DNA of 64,000 nucleotides from Nitratireductor luteus (GCF_026162365.1 NZ_JAOANW010000005.1:310001-374000), one strand, 5' to 3'; counted from the first letter of the stretch, positions 47,278 through 57,793 are shown. Translations and numbers: made by a program. Notes: generated by a model from the sequence alone, not told the origin.

Positions 47278-49200
47278 ATGCGCTTCCCACCCTCGTTCCT
47301 CGATGAAATTCGCGACCGCGTGCCGATTTCGCAGGTTGTGGGTACGCGGGTGACCTTCGACAAGCGCAAGACCAATGCGGCGCGCGGCGACTACTGGGCG
47401 TGCTGTCCGTTCCATGGCGAGAATACGCCGAGCTTTCATTGCGAGGACAAGAAGGGCCGCTATCACTGTTTCGGTTGCGGCGTTTCGGGCGATCATTTCA
47501 AGTTTCTGAGCGAACTCGACGGGCTGAGCTTTCCCGAAGCCGTCGAGCGCGTGGCCGAGATGGCCGGCGTGCCCATGCCTGCCCGCGATCCGGAGGCGGA
47601 AAAGCGGGAAAAGCAGCGGGCGAGTCTGACCGACGTCATGGACATGGCAGCGCGCTTCTTCGAGGAAAGGCTGCATGGCCCGGAAGGGGCGGAGGCACGG
47701 GCCTATCTGCGCGGACGAGGTCTTTCCAGCGCGACGCAGCAGAGCTTCCGCCTTGGCTTTGCGCCCGACAGCCGCAACGCGCTGAAGGAGCACCTTGCCG
47801 GCAAGGGCATCACGAGGGAACAGATGGAGGCCTGCGGTCTTGTCTATAGCGGGCCGGACATACCCGTCTCCTACGACCGGTTTCGCGGCCGCATCATGTT
47901 TCCCATCGAGGATACGCGAGGCCGGGTGATCGCCTTTGGCGGACGGGCGCTGTCGGCCAATATTCCCGCCAAATATCTCAACTCGCCGGACACGGAGCTC
48001 TTCCACAAGGGCAATGTGCTCTACAATCATGCGCGCGCACGCCGTGCCACGGCGAAGGGCGAGAGCGTGATTGCCGTCGAAGGCTACATGGATGTGATCG
48101 CGCTTGCGCAGGCGGGTGTGGAGAACGTCGTCGCCCCGCTCGGGACGGCGCTGACGGAAAACCAGCTTGAGCTGCTTTGGCGGATACATGGTGAGCCGGT
48201 CCTGTGTTTCGACGGGGATAGCGCAGGCCTGCGCGCGGCATGGCGGGCGGCGGACATGGCGCTGCCCATGGTGCAGGCGGGGCGCACGCTGCAATTTGCG
48301 CTGCTGCCCGAGGGCAAGGACCCCGACGATCTGGTGCGCGAGGAAGGCCGAGCTGCAGTCGACGCGCTGATTTCGCAGGCCCGACCGATGGCCGACCTGA
48401 TCTGGACACGCGAAACCTCGGGCAAGGTGTTCGACACGCCCGAGCGGCGGGCCGAGCTCGAAAAGGCGCTACGCGAACTCACCGGCCGCATCCGCGACGA
48501 GAATGTGCGCCGCCATTACGCACAGGACATGCGTGAGCGGGTGATCAGCTTTTTCGGCGCGGACCAGAGCCGACGCGGGCGGGGCGACAACTTACGCAAG
48601 GACGGGCAGCAGGGGCGGGGACGGCCGGGCGCGGCCTCCGGCCGGCTGGCCGTTTCGGAAAGCCTGGCGCGTTCGGGCATGGTTCGCGCGGCGACGGGCG
48701 GCACCACGCTCAGGGAGGCGACGATCGTCGTGGCTCTGATCAACCACCCGGTGCTGCTGGACGAGCACTTCGACAAAGCGGAGAGGCTGACGCTGACGAG
48801 CCCGGACATGGCCCGGCTGCGCAGTGCGCTTTTCGACGCTATGGCCCATGGCGCTGCGCATGAGGCGGCGGCCGTGCGCGAGGCGTTGACCGCGGCCGGT
48901 TTCGGCGAAGCGTTGGAGAAAGCGGAGGCGCTGGTGCGGCGTGCGCGGCAATGGCCGGCGCTGGCGGATGCAGCGCTCGAAGACGCGCGCGAAGCGTTTC
49001 TGCAGGCCTTGCACTTGCACGTTTCAAGCGGCTCTCTACATAAGGAGCTCAAAGCGGCGGAACTCGCGCTCGCCGACGACCCGACGGAAGAAAACTATCG
49101 GCACCTCGTGGAGATCCAGGCTGAACTCAGGAATATACAAGCGACCGAAGCGCTCATCGAAGGCTTTGGGCTTCTTTCCGGTCGCGCTAGCCAATCTTGA
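47278..49200 (+). CDS. dnaG: DNA primase
   Basis: Synthesises RNA primers at the replication fork. It is 640 residues: N-terminal CHC2 zinc domain (C43..H46 and C64..C67 in CCPFHGENTPSF and YHCFGCG), a TOPRIM core with EGYMDVIALAQ and CFDGDSAG, and a C-terminal DnaB-interaction region. The ATG at 47278 gives the conserved start RFPPSFLDEIRDRVPISQVVG. It is followed by rpoD, the remains of the classic macromolecular synthesis order without rpsU. Confidence 0.97.
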   Translation: MRFPPSFLDEIRDRVPISQVVGTRVTFDKRKTNAARGDYWACCPFHGENTPSFHCEDKKGRYHCFGCGVSGDHFKFLSELDGLSFPEAVERVAEMAGVPMPARDPEAEKREKQRASLTDVMDMAARFFEERLHGPEGAEARAYLRGRGLSSATQQSFRLGFAPDSRNALKEHLAGKGITREQMEACGLVYSGPDIPVSYDRFRGRIMFPIEDTRGRVIAFGGRALSANIPAKYLNSPDTELFHKGNVLYNHARARRATAKGESVIAVEGYMDVIALAQAGVENVVAPLGTALTENQLELLWRIHGEPVLCFDGDSAGLRAAWRAADMALPMVQAGRTLQFALLPEGKDPDDLVREEGRAAVDALISQARPMADLIWTRETSGKVFDTPERRAELEKALRELTGRIRDENVRRHYAQDMRERVISFFGADQSRRGRGDNLRKDGQQGRGRPGAASGRLAVSESLARSGMVRAATGGTTLREATIVVALINHPVLLDEHFDKAERLTLTSPDMARLRSALFDAMAHGAAHEAAAVREALTAAGFGEALEKAEALVRRARQWPALADAALEDAREAFLQALHLHVSSGSLHKELKAAELALADDPTEENYRHLVEIQAELRNIQATEALIEGFGLLSGRASQS

Positions 49201-49530
49201 GCAGGGTTTCCCGTTTATGGCGGCAATCGGAACCGAATTGCCAGCAAAAGACCGGCTGATTCGCTTTTTTGGAGCGAATCATGGCACAGGCGCTTGACCT
49301 TGGCGGCAATTGCAGGAATCAGGATCGATTCGACAGGGTGTGGACCGAATCCGGCTGTAAGTGTGTAAATGTAGAATGCGCGACGGCGAAGTGCGGGGAA
49401 ACCCGCATTCGATGTCAGGGTTAATCGGGCTTTAACGCAGCGGCGGATAGAGCCTCGGACATCGCGCAAAAGCATCGGCATGATTCGGTGAGCAGGATGC
49501 CGCCAGCGTGCCGGTTGGAGAAAGCAAAGC
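49201..49530. other. 330-bp gap between dnaG and rpoD with a perfect hairpin
   Basis: TGATTCGCT (49257-49265) and AGCGAATCA (49273-49281) form a perfect 9-bp stem with loop TTTTTGG, 57 bp after dnaG. Since the T-run is in the loop, it is not a standard terminator; it may be a small palindromic repeat. The remaining 250 bp, with an AT-rich part at 49350-49375 (TGTAAGTGTGTAAATGTAGAAT), probably hold the rpoD promoter. Confidence 0.5.
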
Positions 49531-51531
<2,001 letters not shown>

Positions 51532-51555
51532 AATGTCTTGGAACAGAATGACAAG

Positions 51556-51586
51556 GAGCCCCGCATCGTCGGGGCTCTTTATTTTT
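51556..51586 (+). terminator. Rho-independent terminator of rpoD
   Basis: GAGCCCCG (51556-51563) pairs perfectly with CGGGGCTC (51570-51577), loop CATCGT, followed by TTTATTTTT. It overlaps the last codons of the convergent tetR gene by 8 bp. Confidence 0.93.
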
Positions 51587-52157
51587 GCAGGCCCTTTATC
51601 ACAGCGCCAAGCACTGCCATCTGATCCCGTAGATCGCCTCCATCGATCAGCGCGAGGACGGCGCGGTCGAACATCGCCCCCAGCGCTACCGTGAGCGCGT
51701 CGAGAGGCAGGGGCTTCAATGCTCCGGCGTTCATTGCCGCTTCCAACCCCTCCCGAAGCGTCCGGTTGCCGTGGGCGTCGTCGATCTCATCCATGCGCGC
51801 ACGGCCAAGAACGGAGGGACCGTCCAGGAGCAGGAGGCGGGCGCGGCCTTGCTGCTGCATGACGCTCAGATACGCCTCGCCGCCGGTCAGCAACGCGCTC
51901 ACGGCATCAAGAGTCATGGGCACGGCCTGCTCGATCTCGGCGGCGACGGCCGCCGCCTCGGTCTCGACGACGGCCGCGAACAGGGCCTGCTTGTCGGGAA
52001 AGTGATGATAGAGCGCGCCCCTGGTGAGGTCGGCCGTGGCAACGATTTCGGGTGTGCCGGTATCGGCATAGCCTTTCGACACAAAAAGGGCGCGGCCGGC
52101 TTCGAGCAGGCGGGCGCGGGTCGTCTCCGTCCGCTCGCGATTGGTTTTCCGTTGCAT
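51579..52157 (-). CDS. TetR/AcrR family transcriptional regulator
   Basis: A 192-residue repressor: N-terminal helix-turn-helix (TRARLLEAGRALFVSKGYADTGTPEIVATADLTRGALYHHFPDKQALFAAV, about residues 12-62) and an all-helical ligand-binding domain. The start at 52157 is inferred from the family N-terminus. It is divergent from a VOC gene with a 66-bp gap that contains operator-like repeats, so it probably represses both. The ligand is unknown. Confidence 0.92.
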   Translation of the reverse strand: MQRKTNRERTETTRARLLEAGRALFVSKGYADTGTPEIVATADLTRGALYHHFPDKQALFAAVVETEAAAVAAEIEQAVPMTLDAVSALLTGGEAYLSVMQQQGRARLLLLDGPSVLGRARMDEIDDAHGNRTLREGLEAAMNAGALKPLPLDALTVALGAMFDRAVLALIDGGDLRDQMAVLGAVIKGLQK

Positions 52158-52193
52158 ACATGCAGCCTGTATGTTAATTAAAGATACATGCAG
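52156..52193. promoter_or_regulatory. candidate TetR operators
   Basis: ATACATGCAG occurs twice in the same direction (52156-52165, 52184-52193), 28 bp apart. Around the first copy, ACATGCA-GCC-TGTATGT (52158-52174) is a near-perfect palindrome (6 of 7 pairs); the second reads ACATGCAGTATGT. They lie in the gap between tetR and the VOC gene and partly overlap the tetR start codon. Confidence 0.6.
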
Positions 52194-52223
52194 TATGTTT
52201 CTTTTGCCAAAGGATGCCAAGCC

Positions 52224-52634
52224 ATGAAGATCACCAGCTATTATCCGGTTATCATGACCGAGAACGTATCGGGGACCGCCGCTTTCTACATGGCGCATTT
52301 TCGGTTCCGGCCGGTGTTCGAGAGCGATTGGTACGTGCATCTGCAGTCGAGCGAGGACCAAAGCGTCAATCTGGCTGTTCTCGACGGCGACCATGAAACA
52401 GTTCCGGAGGTGGCGCGAGGCCGGGTTTCGGGACTCATACTGAACTTCGAGGTCGAAGACGTGGAGGCCGAATATGAGCGGGCGAGGGGAGCCGGGCTGC
52501 CCGTTTTGCAGACATTGCGCGATGAGGATTTCGGCCAGCGCCATTTCATAACACGGGACCCGAACGGAGTGCTGATCGACGTCATCAAGCCGATCGAGCC
52601 CAGTGCGGAGTTCATGAAGCAGTATATGCCTTGA
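52224..52634 (+). CDS. VOC family protein (glyoxalase/bleomycin resistance superfamily)
   Basis: A 136-residue protein of the vicinal-oxygen-chelate fold: two beta-alpha-beta-beta-beta modules, with [31 protein letters not shown] at the start and [18 protein letters not shown] at the end. Start 52224 follows AAAGGA. It is controlled, by position, by the divergent TetR gene. VOC proteins are metal enzymes or drug-binding proteins; no specific activity can be given. Confidence 0.87.
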   Translation: MKITSYYPVIMTENVSGTAAFYMAHFRFRPVFESDWYVHLQSSEDQSVNLAVLDGDHETVPEVARGRVSGLILNFEVEDVEAEYERARGAGLPVLQTLRDEDFGQRHFITRDPNGVLIDVIKPIEPSAEFMKQYMP

Positions 52635-52766
52635 GGTCGGAGCGGCTGTCGGCGGCATCTTGCGATGCCCGTGCGGCAGGCGCATAGTTGATGGCGGCGG
52701 TGGGGTAACAGGTCCGGCGCCTAGCGGGTTGTTCCGCTTGTGTCACGGCGCCGGGGGAGGTGTGAC

Positions 52767-53060
52767 GTGACGACATATATCATGCTGGTGAACTGGACAG
52801 ACCAAGGCGTGAAAAACGTGCGCGAGTCGCCGAAGCGGCTCGACACCGCCAAGGCCCTGCTCGAGGAGATGGGCGGTGCGTTCAAGGCCGTCTATCTGAC
52901 CATGGGCGACTGCGACTTGGTGGCTGTGTGCGAAGCGCCGGACGATGCAGTTGCGGCGCGGTTCGCGCTGACGCTAAGTGCCGGCGGGAACGTGCGTACG
53001 CGCACGCTCAAGGCGTTCCCTGAGGCCGCCTATCGCGAGATCATCAAGTCACTTGGTTGA
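52767..53060 (+). CDS. GYD domain-containing protein
   Basis: A 97-residue protein of the GYD family (PF08734): the start TTYIMLVNWTDQGVKNVRESPKR and the central YLTMGDCDLVAVCEAPDDAVAARFAL match well. It has a ferredoxin-like dimeric fold; function unknown. Translation appears to start at GTG 52767 behind GGGGGAGG. It precedes yjbQ by 29 bp and may share its transcript. Confidence 0.87.
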   Translation: MTTYIMLVNWTDQGVKNVRESPKRLDTAKALLEEMGGAFKAVYLTMGDCDLVAVCEAPDDAVAARFALTLSAGGNVRTRTLKAFPEAAYREIIKSLG

Positions 53061-53089
53061 GGGCTACGCTTGACAGGCGCGGCCTGCCG

Positions 53090-53524
53090 ATGCGCCACCG
53101 AGATATGCGGCAGACTGTCCTGACTGTTTCGACTTCCGGTCCCGGTCTTTACGAGATTACCGGCCGGGCGGCTCAGTTTGTGCGGGAAAGCGGTGTGGAA
53201 ACGGCACTGCTGACGGTTTTCGTGCGCCACACATCCTGTTCGCTCATCATACAGGAGAACGCCGATCCGGACGTGAAGCGCGACCTCCACGTATTCTTCC
53301 GGCGGCTGGTTCCTCCCTCTGACGATGCGTCCATGGATTGGGTTGTCCACTGCACCGAGGGTCCCGACGATATGCCGGCGCATATCAAGGCCGCGCTCAC
53401 GGAGACCTCCATCGGCATTCCCGTTGCGGATGGCCGCTTGATGCTGGGTATCTGGCAGGGCATTTATCTCTTCGAGCACCGCGACGCGCCGCATCGGCGT
53501 GAAATCGTGCTACATTTGAGCTGA
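53090..53524 (+). CDS. YjbQ family protein (UPF0047, secondary thiamine-phosphate synthase)
   Basis: A 144-residue protein of the YjbQ/UPF0047 family, trimeric with a metal site. The diagnostic segments are LTVFVRHTSCSLIIQENADPDV and the histidine-containing VVHCTEGPDDMPAHIKAAL, plus GIWQGIYLFEHRD at the C-terminus. E. coli YjbQ has weak thiamine phosphate synthase activity; the physiological role is not settled. ATG 53090 or 53105 could be the start. Confidence 0.9.
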   Translation: MRHRDMRQTVLTVSTSGPGLYEITGRAAQFVRESGVETALLTVFVRHTSCSLIIQENADPDVKRDLHVFFRRLVPPSDDASMDWVVHCTEGPDDMPAHIKAALTETSIGIPVADGRLMLGIWQGIYLFEHRDAPHRREIVLHLS

Positions 53525-53558
53525 GGCACGCCGGACCGGAAACATCAATGGAGGCAGC

Positions 53559-53840
53559 ATGTCATTTCTAAAGCGTCTGTTTGGCGGCGGCGATGCAAGT
53601 GAGACCAGCGAAACGGTTGGCGAACCGGTGGAGCACAAGGGTTTCACCATCCGCGCTACGCCGTTTCGCACGGGTAGCGAGTTCCAGACCTGCGGCGTGG
53701 TTTCCAAGGAGATCGACGGGGAAGTGAAGGAGCATCGCTTCATCCGCGCCGACCGTTTCCCAAGCGCGGAACTTGCAGCAGAGCAAGCCCTGCGCAAGGG
53801 CAAGCAAATGGTGGACGAGCAAGGGGCGTCGATCTTTTAA
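53559..53840 (+). CDS. HlyU family protein
   Basis: A 93-residue protein matching the alphaproteobacterial HlyU family (PF10115): SFLKRLFGGG at the start, VEHKGFTIRATPFRTGSEFQTCGVVSKEIDG in the centre and HRFIRADRFPSAELAAEQALRKGKQMVDEQG at the end. Despite the name it has no helix-turn-helix and is unrelated to the Vibrio ArsR-type HlyU; its role is unknown. It follows yjbQ by 34 bp. Confidence 0.87.
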   Translation: MSFLKRLFGGGDASETSETVGEPVEHKGFTIRATPFRTGSEFQTCGVVSKEIDGEVKEHRFIRADRFPSAELAAEQALRKGKQMVDEQGASIF

Positions 53841-53981
53841 GGTTTATTGCGAATTGTCGCTCAGATGGCGCCGGCCTCCTCTCTAGCAATTTCCAACGCT
53901 TAGCTTCCGCTTCGCCCCAGCTAAATGTTGAAATTGCTTTCTCCCCTGGCGAGAGGAGATAGGTGCCGGTGCAAACGCCCT

Positions 53982-54017
53982 TTGCCAATCGCCAGCGGCT
54001 TGCCAATCGCCAGCGGC
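53982..54017. repeat. 18-bp tandem duplication inside the R3 element
   Basis: TTGCCAATCGCCAGCGGC occurs twice without spacing (53982-53999, 54000-54017). It lies in the centre of the R3 copy, between its two arms. Confidence 0.9.
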
Positions 54018-54078
54018 AGTGATCGCGCAGTCCCCTATCTCTCCCGGGCGGAGGAGGAAAGCAAATTCTTGGGCTTAG

Positions 54079-54183
54079 AGCGCCGTGCGTCCTTTTGGAC
54101 GCACAAAGGACGCTCTATTTCTTTGTTTTTCCGCATTTATGCGGACGTCAGGTGATTTCACCTGACTGCAAAATGCTATAGCC
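54079..54183. repeat. R2 repeat (copy b) nested inside R3
   Basis: Begins AGCGCCGTGCGTCC with the hairpin GTGCGTCC-TTTT-GGACGCAC (54085-54104) and ends GCAAAATGCTATAGCC; the last 43 bp match 15221-15263 at 37 positions. It separates the two parts of the right arm of the surrounding R3 element, whose short stem CTTAG/CTAAG borders it. Confidence 0.75.
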
Positions 54184-54258
54184 AAACTAAGTCTTTAGAA
54201 TCTGCAAGTCAGGAGCGTTCCTTGCTTGGCCGCTCCCTCGCCGCTGGGCCGGAGAGGA

Positions 54259-54699
54259 TCAGCCAGCTTGCGCGACGATCTCGACCAGTTCCACGTCGAA
54301 GACCAGGTCGTGGCCGGCGAGGGGGTGGTTGGCGTCCACGGTGACTTCCTGATCGTTCATGTCAACCACGGTCAGCGGAATCTGGCGGCCCTCGGGGGTC
54401 GTTGCCTGCAGGCTCGCGCCGAGCTTCAGGTCGAGGTCCGGCGGAAAAGCGTCGCGCGGCACGCTCTGGATCTGGCGCTCGTCGCGCGGGCCGTAGGCCT
54501 CGTCCGCCGGGATCGTCACGGTGGATTTCTCACCGACATTCATGCCCTCGATCTGCTTTTCCAGTCCGGGGATGATCTGACCGCCGCCGACCTGGAATTC
54601 CAGCGGGTCCCTGCCCGCGGAGGAATCGAATTCGGTGCCGTCTTCCAGCTTACCGGTATAGTGAACGCGTACGACGTCGCCGCTCTTTGCCTCGCTCAT
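54259..54699 (-). CDS. FKBP-type peptidyl-prolyl cis-trans isomerase (SlyD-like)
   Basis: Speeds up proline isomerisation during protein folding and acts as a chaperone. It is 146 residues: FKBP halves (VVRVHYTGKLEDGTEFDSSAGRDPLEFQVGGGQIIPGLEKQIEGMNVGE and VDANHPLAGHDLVFDVELVEI) around an insert-in-flap domain (about 70-120), as in SlyD. There is no signal peptide, so it is cytoplasmic. The metal-binding His-rich tail of E. coli SlyD is missing. Confidence 0.93.
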   Translation of the reverse strand: MSEAKSGDVVRVHYTGKLEDGTEFDSSAGRDPLEFQVGGGQIIPGLEKQIEGMNVGEKSTVTIPADEAYGPRDERQIQSVPRDAFPPDLDLKLGASLQATTPEGRQIPLTVVDMNDQEVTVDANHPLAGHDLVFDVELVEIVAQAG

Positions 54700-54881
54700 A
54701 TGATGTTCTCAATCGTTCCTGGGGTGAATGTCGGGCGTGCAGCTCATGCGCGCGCCATCGAACCTCCGCTCGCAGGCGGATGTTGGCTGAGGGTAGGGCA
54801 TGAGGCAGCGATGTAAACCCGCCGGAGCCGATTTTTTTGAGGAGCCGCCGCGCCGGGAGGAAGGGCGCGGCGGAGGGAGAC

Positions 54882-55295
54882 CTACTTGCCTACCAGCGCC
54901 CACAAGACGCCAAAGGGATCGCGAAGCGTCGCGTAGCGGTCACCCCAGAACATTTTCTGCAAGGGCAGTTCGACCGTCATGCCCTCGGTGTTGGACACGC
55001 GTTCCCACCAGGCATCGATGTCATCGACAATGAGATGCATGGTGAAGCCCTGCGGCTTCTCGAATGCATGGCCATGCTCGGGGTAGAAGTCTGACAGCAT
55101 GACGGAGCTGCCGTTGACGTAGAGATGCACATGCATGGTGCGCCCCTTCTCGTCGGGCGGATAGGCGAAGACCTGCTCCGCCCCGAAGGCCTTCGCGTAG
55201 AACTCGGCCGCCTTGGCGGCGCCGTCGACGGATAGATAGGCGACGACGCCCCCCTTGGTTTCCGGCACTTCCTGGGTTTGTTCCATGGCCGACAT
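54882..55295 (-). CDS. PhnB-like VOC family protein
   Basis: A 137-residue protein of the glyoxalase/bleomycin-resistance superfamily, PhnB/3-demethylubiquinone-methyltransferase-like group: VVAYLSVDGAAKAAEFYAKAFGAEQVF at the start, HVHLYVNGSSVMLSDFYPE in the middle and LQKMFWGDRYATLRDPFGVLWAL at the end. Such proteins are typical members of ECF41/ECF42 sigma-factor neighbourhoods. A TGTCGG-N17-CGTC promoter stands 52 bp before its start. Confidence 0.87.
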   Translation of the reverse strand: MSAMEQTQEVPETKGGVVAYLSVDGAAKAAEFYAKAFGAEQVFAYPPDEKGRTMHVHLYVNGSSVMLSDFYPEHGHAFEKPQGFTMHLIVDDIDAWWERVSNTEGMTVELPLQKMFWGDRYATLRDPFGVLWALVGK

Positions 55296-55346
55296 TGCTG
55301 GTTCCTTTCATGGCAGGTTCCGACCGTATCCACCGGTCCTGATCAA

Positions 55347-55373
55347 GACGCACACGTTTGAAGGAATCCGACA
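55347..55373 (-). promoter_or_regulatory. ECF42-type promoter P3 (before the PhnB-like gene)
   Basis: Read on the minus strand: TGTCGG (55368-55373), a 17-bp spacer, CGTC (55347-55350). It is identical in boxes and spacing to P1 and P2 and lies in the 95-bp gap between the MFS gene and the PhnB-like gene. Confidence 0.75.
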
Positions 55374-55390
55374 GGCGCCGGAATTTCTTT

Positions 55391-56938
55391 TCATTCCGCA
55401 GCAGCGGCCGCGCCCCTGTCCGGACTTCCCTTGAGGCGGAATATGCGCGCTATGAGGAGCGCGGTGGCGATGGCGATGAGCGCGGCGGCGACGGAGGCGG
55501 CGACCAGGCCGCTGGTGAACGCCGCCCGCGCCGTATCGATCAGCACGGCTGCCGGTCCGGCAGGCAGTTCGGCCGCGACGGCGACCGCGCCGCCCAGCGT
55601 GTCGCGCGCCGCCTCGGTCAGCGGGCCGGGTACGCCCGGCAGCGCATCGGCGTTCATCGTGCTGCGGTAGACAGCCGTGACCAGGCTGCCGAGCACGGCA
55701 ATCCCCAGTGCGCCGCCCAGTTCCGCGCTGGTTTCTGACATGGCCGAAGCGGCGCCCGCGCGCTCCGGCGGCGCACTGCCGACGATGAGATCGGTGGTCA
55801 GGGTGAAGACGGGGGCGAGGCCTAGCGCGAACACCGTGAATGCCAGCACAATCATTACAAGATCGGCCGCAAGCGCGGCCCAGGCCAAAGCCGCAAAGCC
55901 GATCGCAGCGATCAGGAGACCTCCGACCATGACGGTGGCCGGTTGCATCCTTGCCGTCAGGGCCGAGGTCATCATTGAGCCGGCGATGAAGGCGAGGCTG
56001 GACGGTAGCGACCAGATGCCGGCTTCAAGCGGGGTGAGCCCCAGCACCAGTTGCAGATATTGGGCGATGAAGAGGAAGGCTCCGAAGGCGATGAACAGGC
56101 TCAGGAGATTCGTCGCGAGCGCAGCGTTGAAGGCTGGCTTGCGGAACAGGCTGACGTCGATCATCGGGTCGGTAAGCCGCTTCTGCCGGCGGAAGAAGAC
56201 CACGCCGAGGCAAAGACCGGCCAGTGTGAAGACGAGCGGAACGAGACCTGCCCCATGCTCGGCCAGATGCTTGATGCCGTAGATGACGGCAAGGACTGCC
56301 GATAGCGAAAGGGCGGCGCTGAGGATATCGAGCCTGCCCGCCTTTTCATCGCGGAATTCCGGCAGCAGGAAGGGCGCGACGGCCAGAAGCAGGAGCATCA
56401 CCGGCACGGCGATCAGGAAAACCGATCCCCACCAGAAGGAAGCCAGGAGAACTCCGCCGACCAAAGGGCCGATGGCCGCGCCTGCGGAATAGCTGGAAAT
56501 CCAGATGCCGATGGCGAAGGTGCGCTCCTTCGGGTCGTGGAACATGTTGCGCAGCAGCGAAAGGGTCGACGGTGCGAGCGTGGCTGCGGCCACGCCGAGA
56601 ATGGCGCGGGCAGCGATGAGCATCTCCGCGCTGGTGGCGAAGGCCGCGAAGACAGAGGCGGCGCCGAAGGCGGTGGCGCCGATGAGCAGGAGCTTGCGCC
56701 GGCCTATCCGATCGCCGAGCGTGCCCATGACGATGAGGGAGCCGGCTACGAGGAAACCATAGATGTCGACAATCCAGAGGAGCTGAGAGCTCGTCGGTTT
56801 CAGATCGGCGCTGAGCGCGGGTATCGCCAGATTCAGGACTGTCATGTCCATCGAATAGAGCAGGCAGGGCAGGGCCAGGACGGCCAGACCGATCCATTCG
56901 CGCCGGCCCGCGCGCGGTGCTTCGTGAGCGTGGTTCAT
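55391..56938 (-). CDS. MFS transporter, DHA2 family (QacA/SmvA-like)
   Basis: Proton-driven multidrug efflux pump, 515 residues with 14 predicted helices. GRREWIGLAVLALPCLLYSMDMTVLNLAIPAL at the start and GDRIGRRKLLLIG (motif A) near residue 80 are typical of DHA2 proteins such as QacA and SmvA. The start at 56938 follows GGAAGGA; the open frame runs 90 bp further without family similarity. It lies in the ECF42 module, downstream of the DUF899 gene by 138 bp, so it may provide the module's export step. Confidence 0.9.
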   Translation of the reverse strand: MNHAHEAPRAGRREWIGLAVLALPCLLYSMDMTVLNLAIPALSADLKPTSSQLLWIVDIYGFLVAGSLIVMGTLGDRIGRRKLLLIGATAFGAASVFAAFATSAEMLIAARAILGVAAATLAPSTLSLLRNMFHDPKERTFAIGIWISSYSAGAAIGPLVGGVLLASFWWGSVFLIAVPVMLLLLAVAPFLLPEFRDEKAGRLDILSAALSLSAVLAVIYGIKHLAEHGAGLVPLVFTLAGLCLGVVFFRRQKRLTDPMIDVSLFRKPAFNAALATNLLSLFIAFGAFLFIAQYLQLVLGLTPLEAGIWSLPSSLAFIAGSMMTSALTARMQPATVMVGGLLIAAIGFAALAWAALAADLVMIVLAFTVFALGLAPVFTLTTDLIVGSAPPERAGAASAMSETSAELGGALGIAVLGSLVTAVYRSTMNADALPGVPGPLTEAARDTLGGAVAVAAELPAGPAAVLIDTARAAFTSGLVAASVAAALIAIATALLIARIFRLKGSPDRGAAAAAE

Positions 56939-57076
56939 CACAAGATCCTTCCAGAGACGCTGCCGACCAGGGATGGCCGTGCGGACACGTCGAATATCGT
57001 GGAGTGGCCGCCGGCGAAGCAAGCGCATGCCGGCGACCCGTATCGCTTATGGCACAGGCCTCCTGCCAGCACTCTG

Positions 57077-57793
57077 TCAGGAAGCTGCCTTCTGCAGAGC
57101 CGGATACTCGTCGTGACGGTGCACCCAGTCGAGCGGGGTCTTCTCGTCGCGGCCGATCGGCGTCAGGTCGAGATACATCAATGCGCCCAGCAGTTCCTCG
57201 CCGCCGCGCGCGTAGGTGGAATAGGTATGGAACACGGCGCCGTCGCGGTCTTTGTAGAAGACGCTAAGGCCCGGAAGGTCGTCGATGCCGGGATCCTTGA
57301 TGACCTCGTAGTTGTAGATCGCCTTGCCTTGCTCCAGGTCCTGCTTCCGAAAGGCGACGTTGAAATCATAGTTGAAATCACTGTCGCCGGACGAGACCCA
57401 GGGGAAAGACCAGCCCATACGCTTTCGATAGGCTTCGATCCTGGCGATCGGCGCGCGGGACACCGCGACGAAGGTGACGTCCTTGTGCAGGAAGTGCTGG
57501 CGCGCGCCGTCGACATGGTCGGCTTCGAAGGAGCAGCCGGGGCAGCCGGCATTCCAGTCCGGCGCAAACATGAAATGCTGGACGATGAGCTGGCTGCGGC
57601 CATCGAACAGTTCGGCGAGCGTCTTGCGGCCTTGCGGCGTGTCGAAGACGTATTCCTTGTTGATCTTCACCCAGGGCAGGCCGCGGCGCTCGGCAGCTAT
57701 CTCGTCGCGCAGGCGGGAAGCCTGCTTCTCCCTGCTCAGCAATTCCTTGCGGGCGATAAGCCATTCTTCTCGGGAAACGGTCTTGTTCTGCAT
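57077..57793 (-). CDS. DUF899 family thioredoxin-like protein
   Basis: A 238-residue protein of the DUF899 family, a thioredoxin-fold group sometimes called predicted dithiol-disulfide oxidoreductases. The redox-like motif is APDWNAGCPGCSFEADHVDGA (CPGC), and LPGLSVFYKDRDGAVFHTYSTYARGGEELLGALMYLDLTPIGRDE is highly characteristic. Substrate unknown. It is a common companion of ECF sigma factors with YciI proteins. A promoter-like TGTAGG-N18-CGTC precedes it. Confidence 0.9.
   Translation of the reverse strand: MQNKTVSREEWLIARKELLSREKQASRLRDEIAAERRGLPWVKINKEYVFDTPQGRKTLAELFDGRSQLIVQHFMFAPDWNAGCPGCSFEADHVDGARQHFLHKDVTFVAVSRAPIARIEAYRKRMGWSFPWVSSGDSDFNYDFNVAFRKQDLEQGKAIYNYEVIKDPGIDDLPGLSVFYKDRDGAVFHTYSTYARGGEELLGALMYLDLTPIGRDEKTPLDWVHRHDEYPALQKAAS

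Larger units (their letters stand above)
53875..54215. repeat. R3 repeat element (copy b), interrupted by an R2 element
   Basis: The left part (CTAGCAATTTCCAACGCTTAGC... through TTGAAATTGCTTTCTCCCC) and right part (GGAGGAAAGCAAATTCTTGGGCTTAG, then GCCAAACTAAGTCTTTAGAATC, ending GCAAGTCAGGAG at 54215) follow the arms of the 234-bp element at 35242-35475. The total is 341 bp; without the 105-bp R2 insert it is 236 bp. It occupies most of the 418-bp gap 53841-54258, in which no gene is seen. Confidence 0.72.

Noticed and set aside
53905-54183. possible CRISPR-like repeats or small genes in the 53.8-54.2 kb gap
   Set aside because: The repeats are dissimilar in length and orientation, with no regular spacers; they are explained by the R3 and R2 elements and one 18-bp duplication.
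56939-57076. ECF42-type promoter before the MFS gene
   Set aside because: The best match has GACG and CGGACA 22 bp apart, outside the spacing of P1-P3 and with a poor -35 box.
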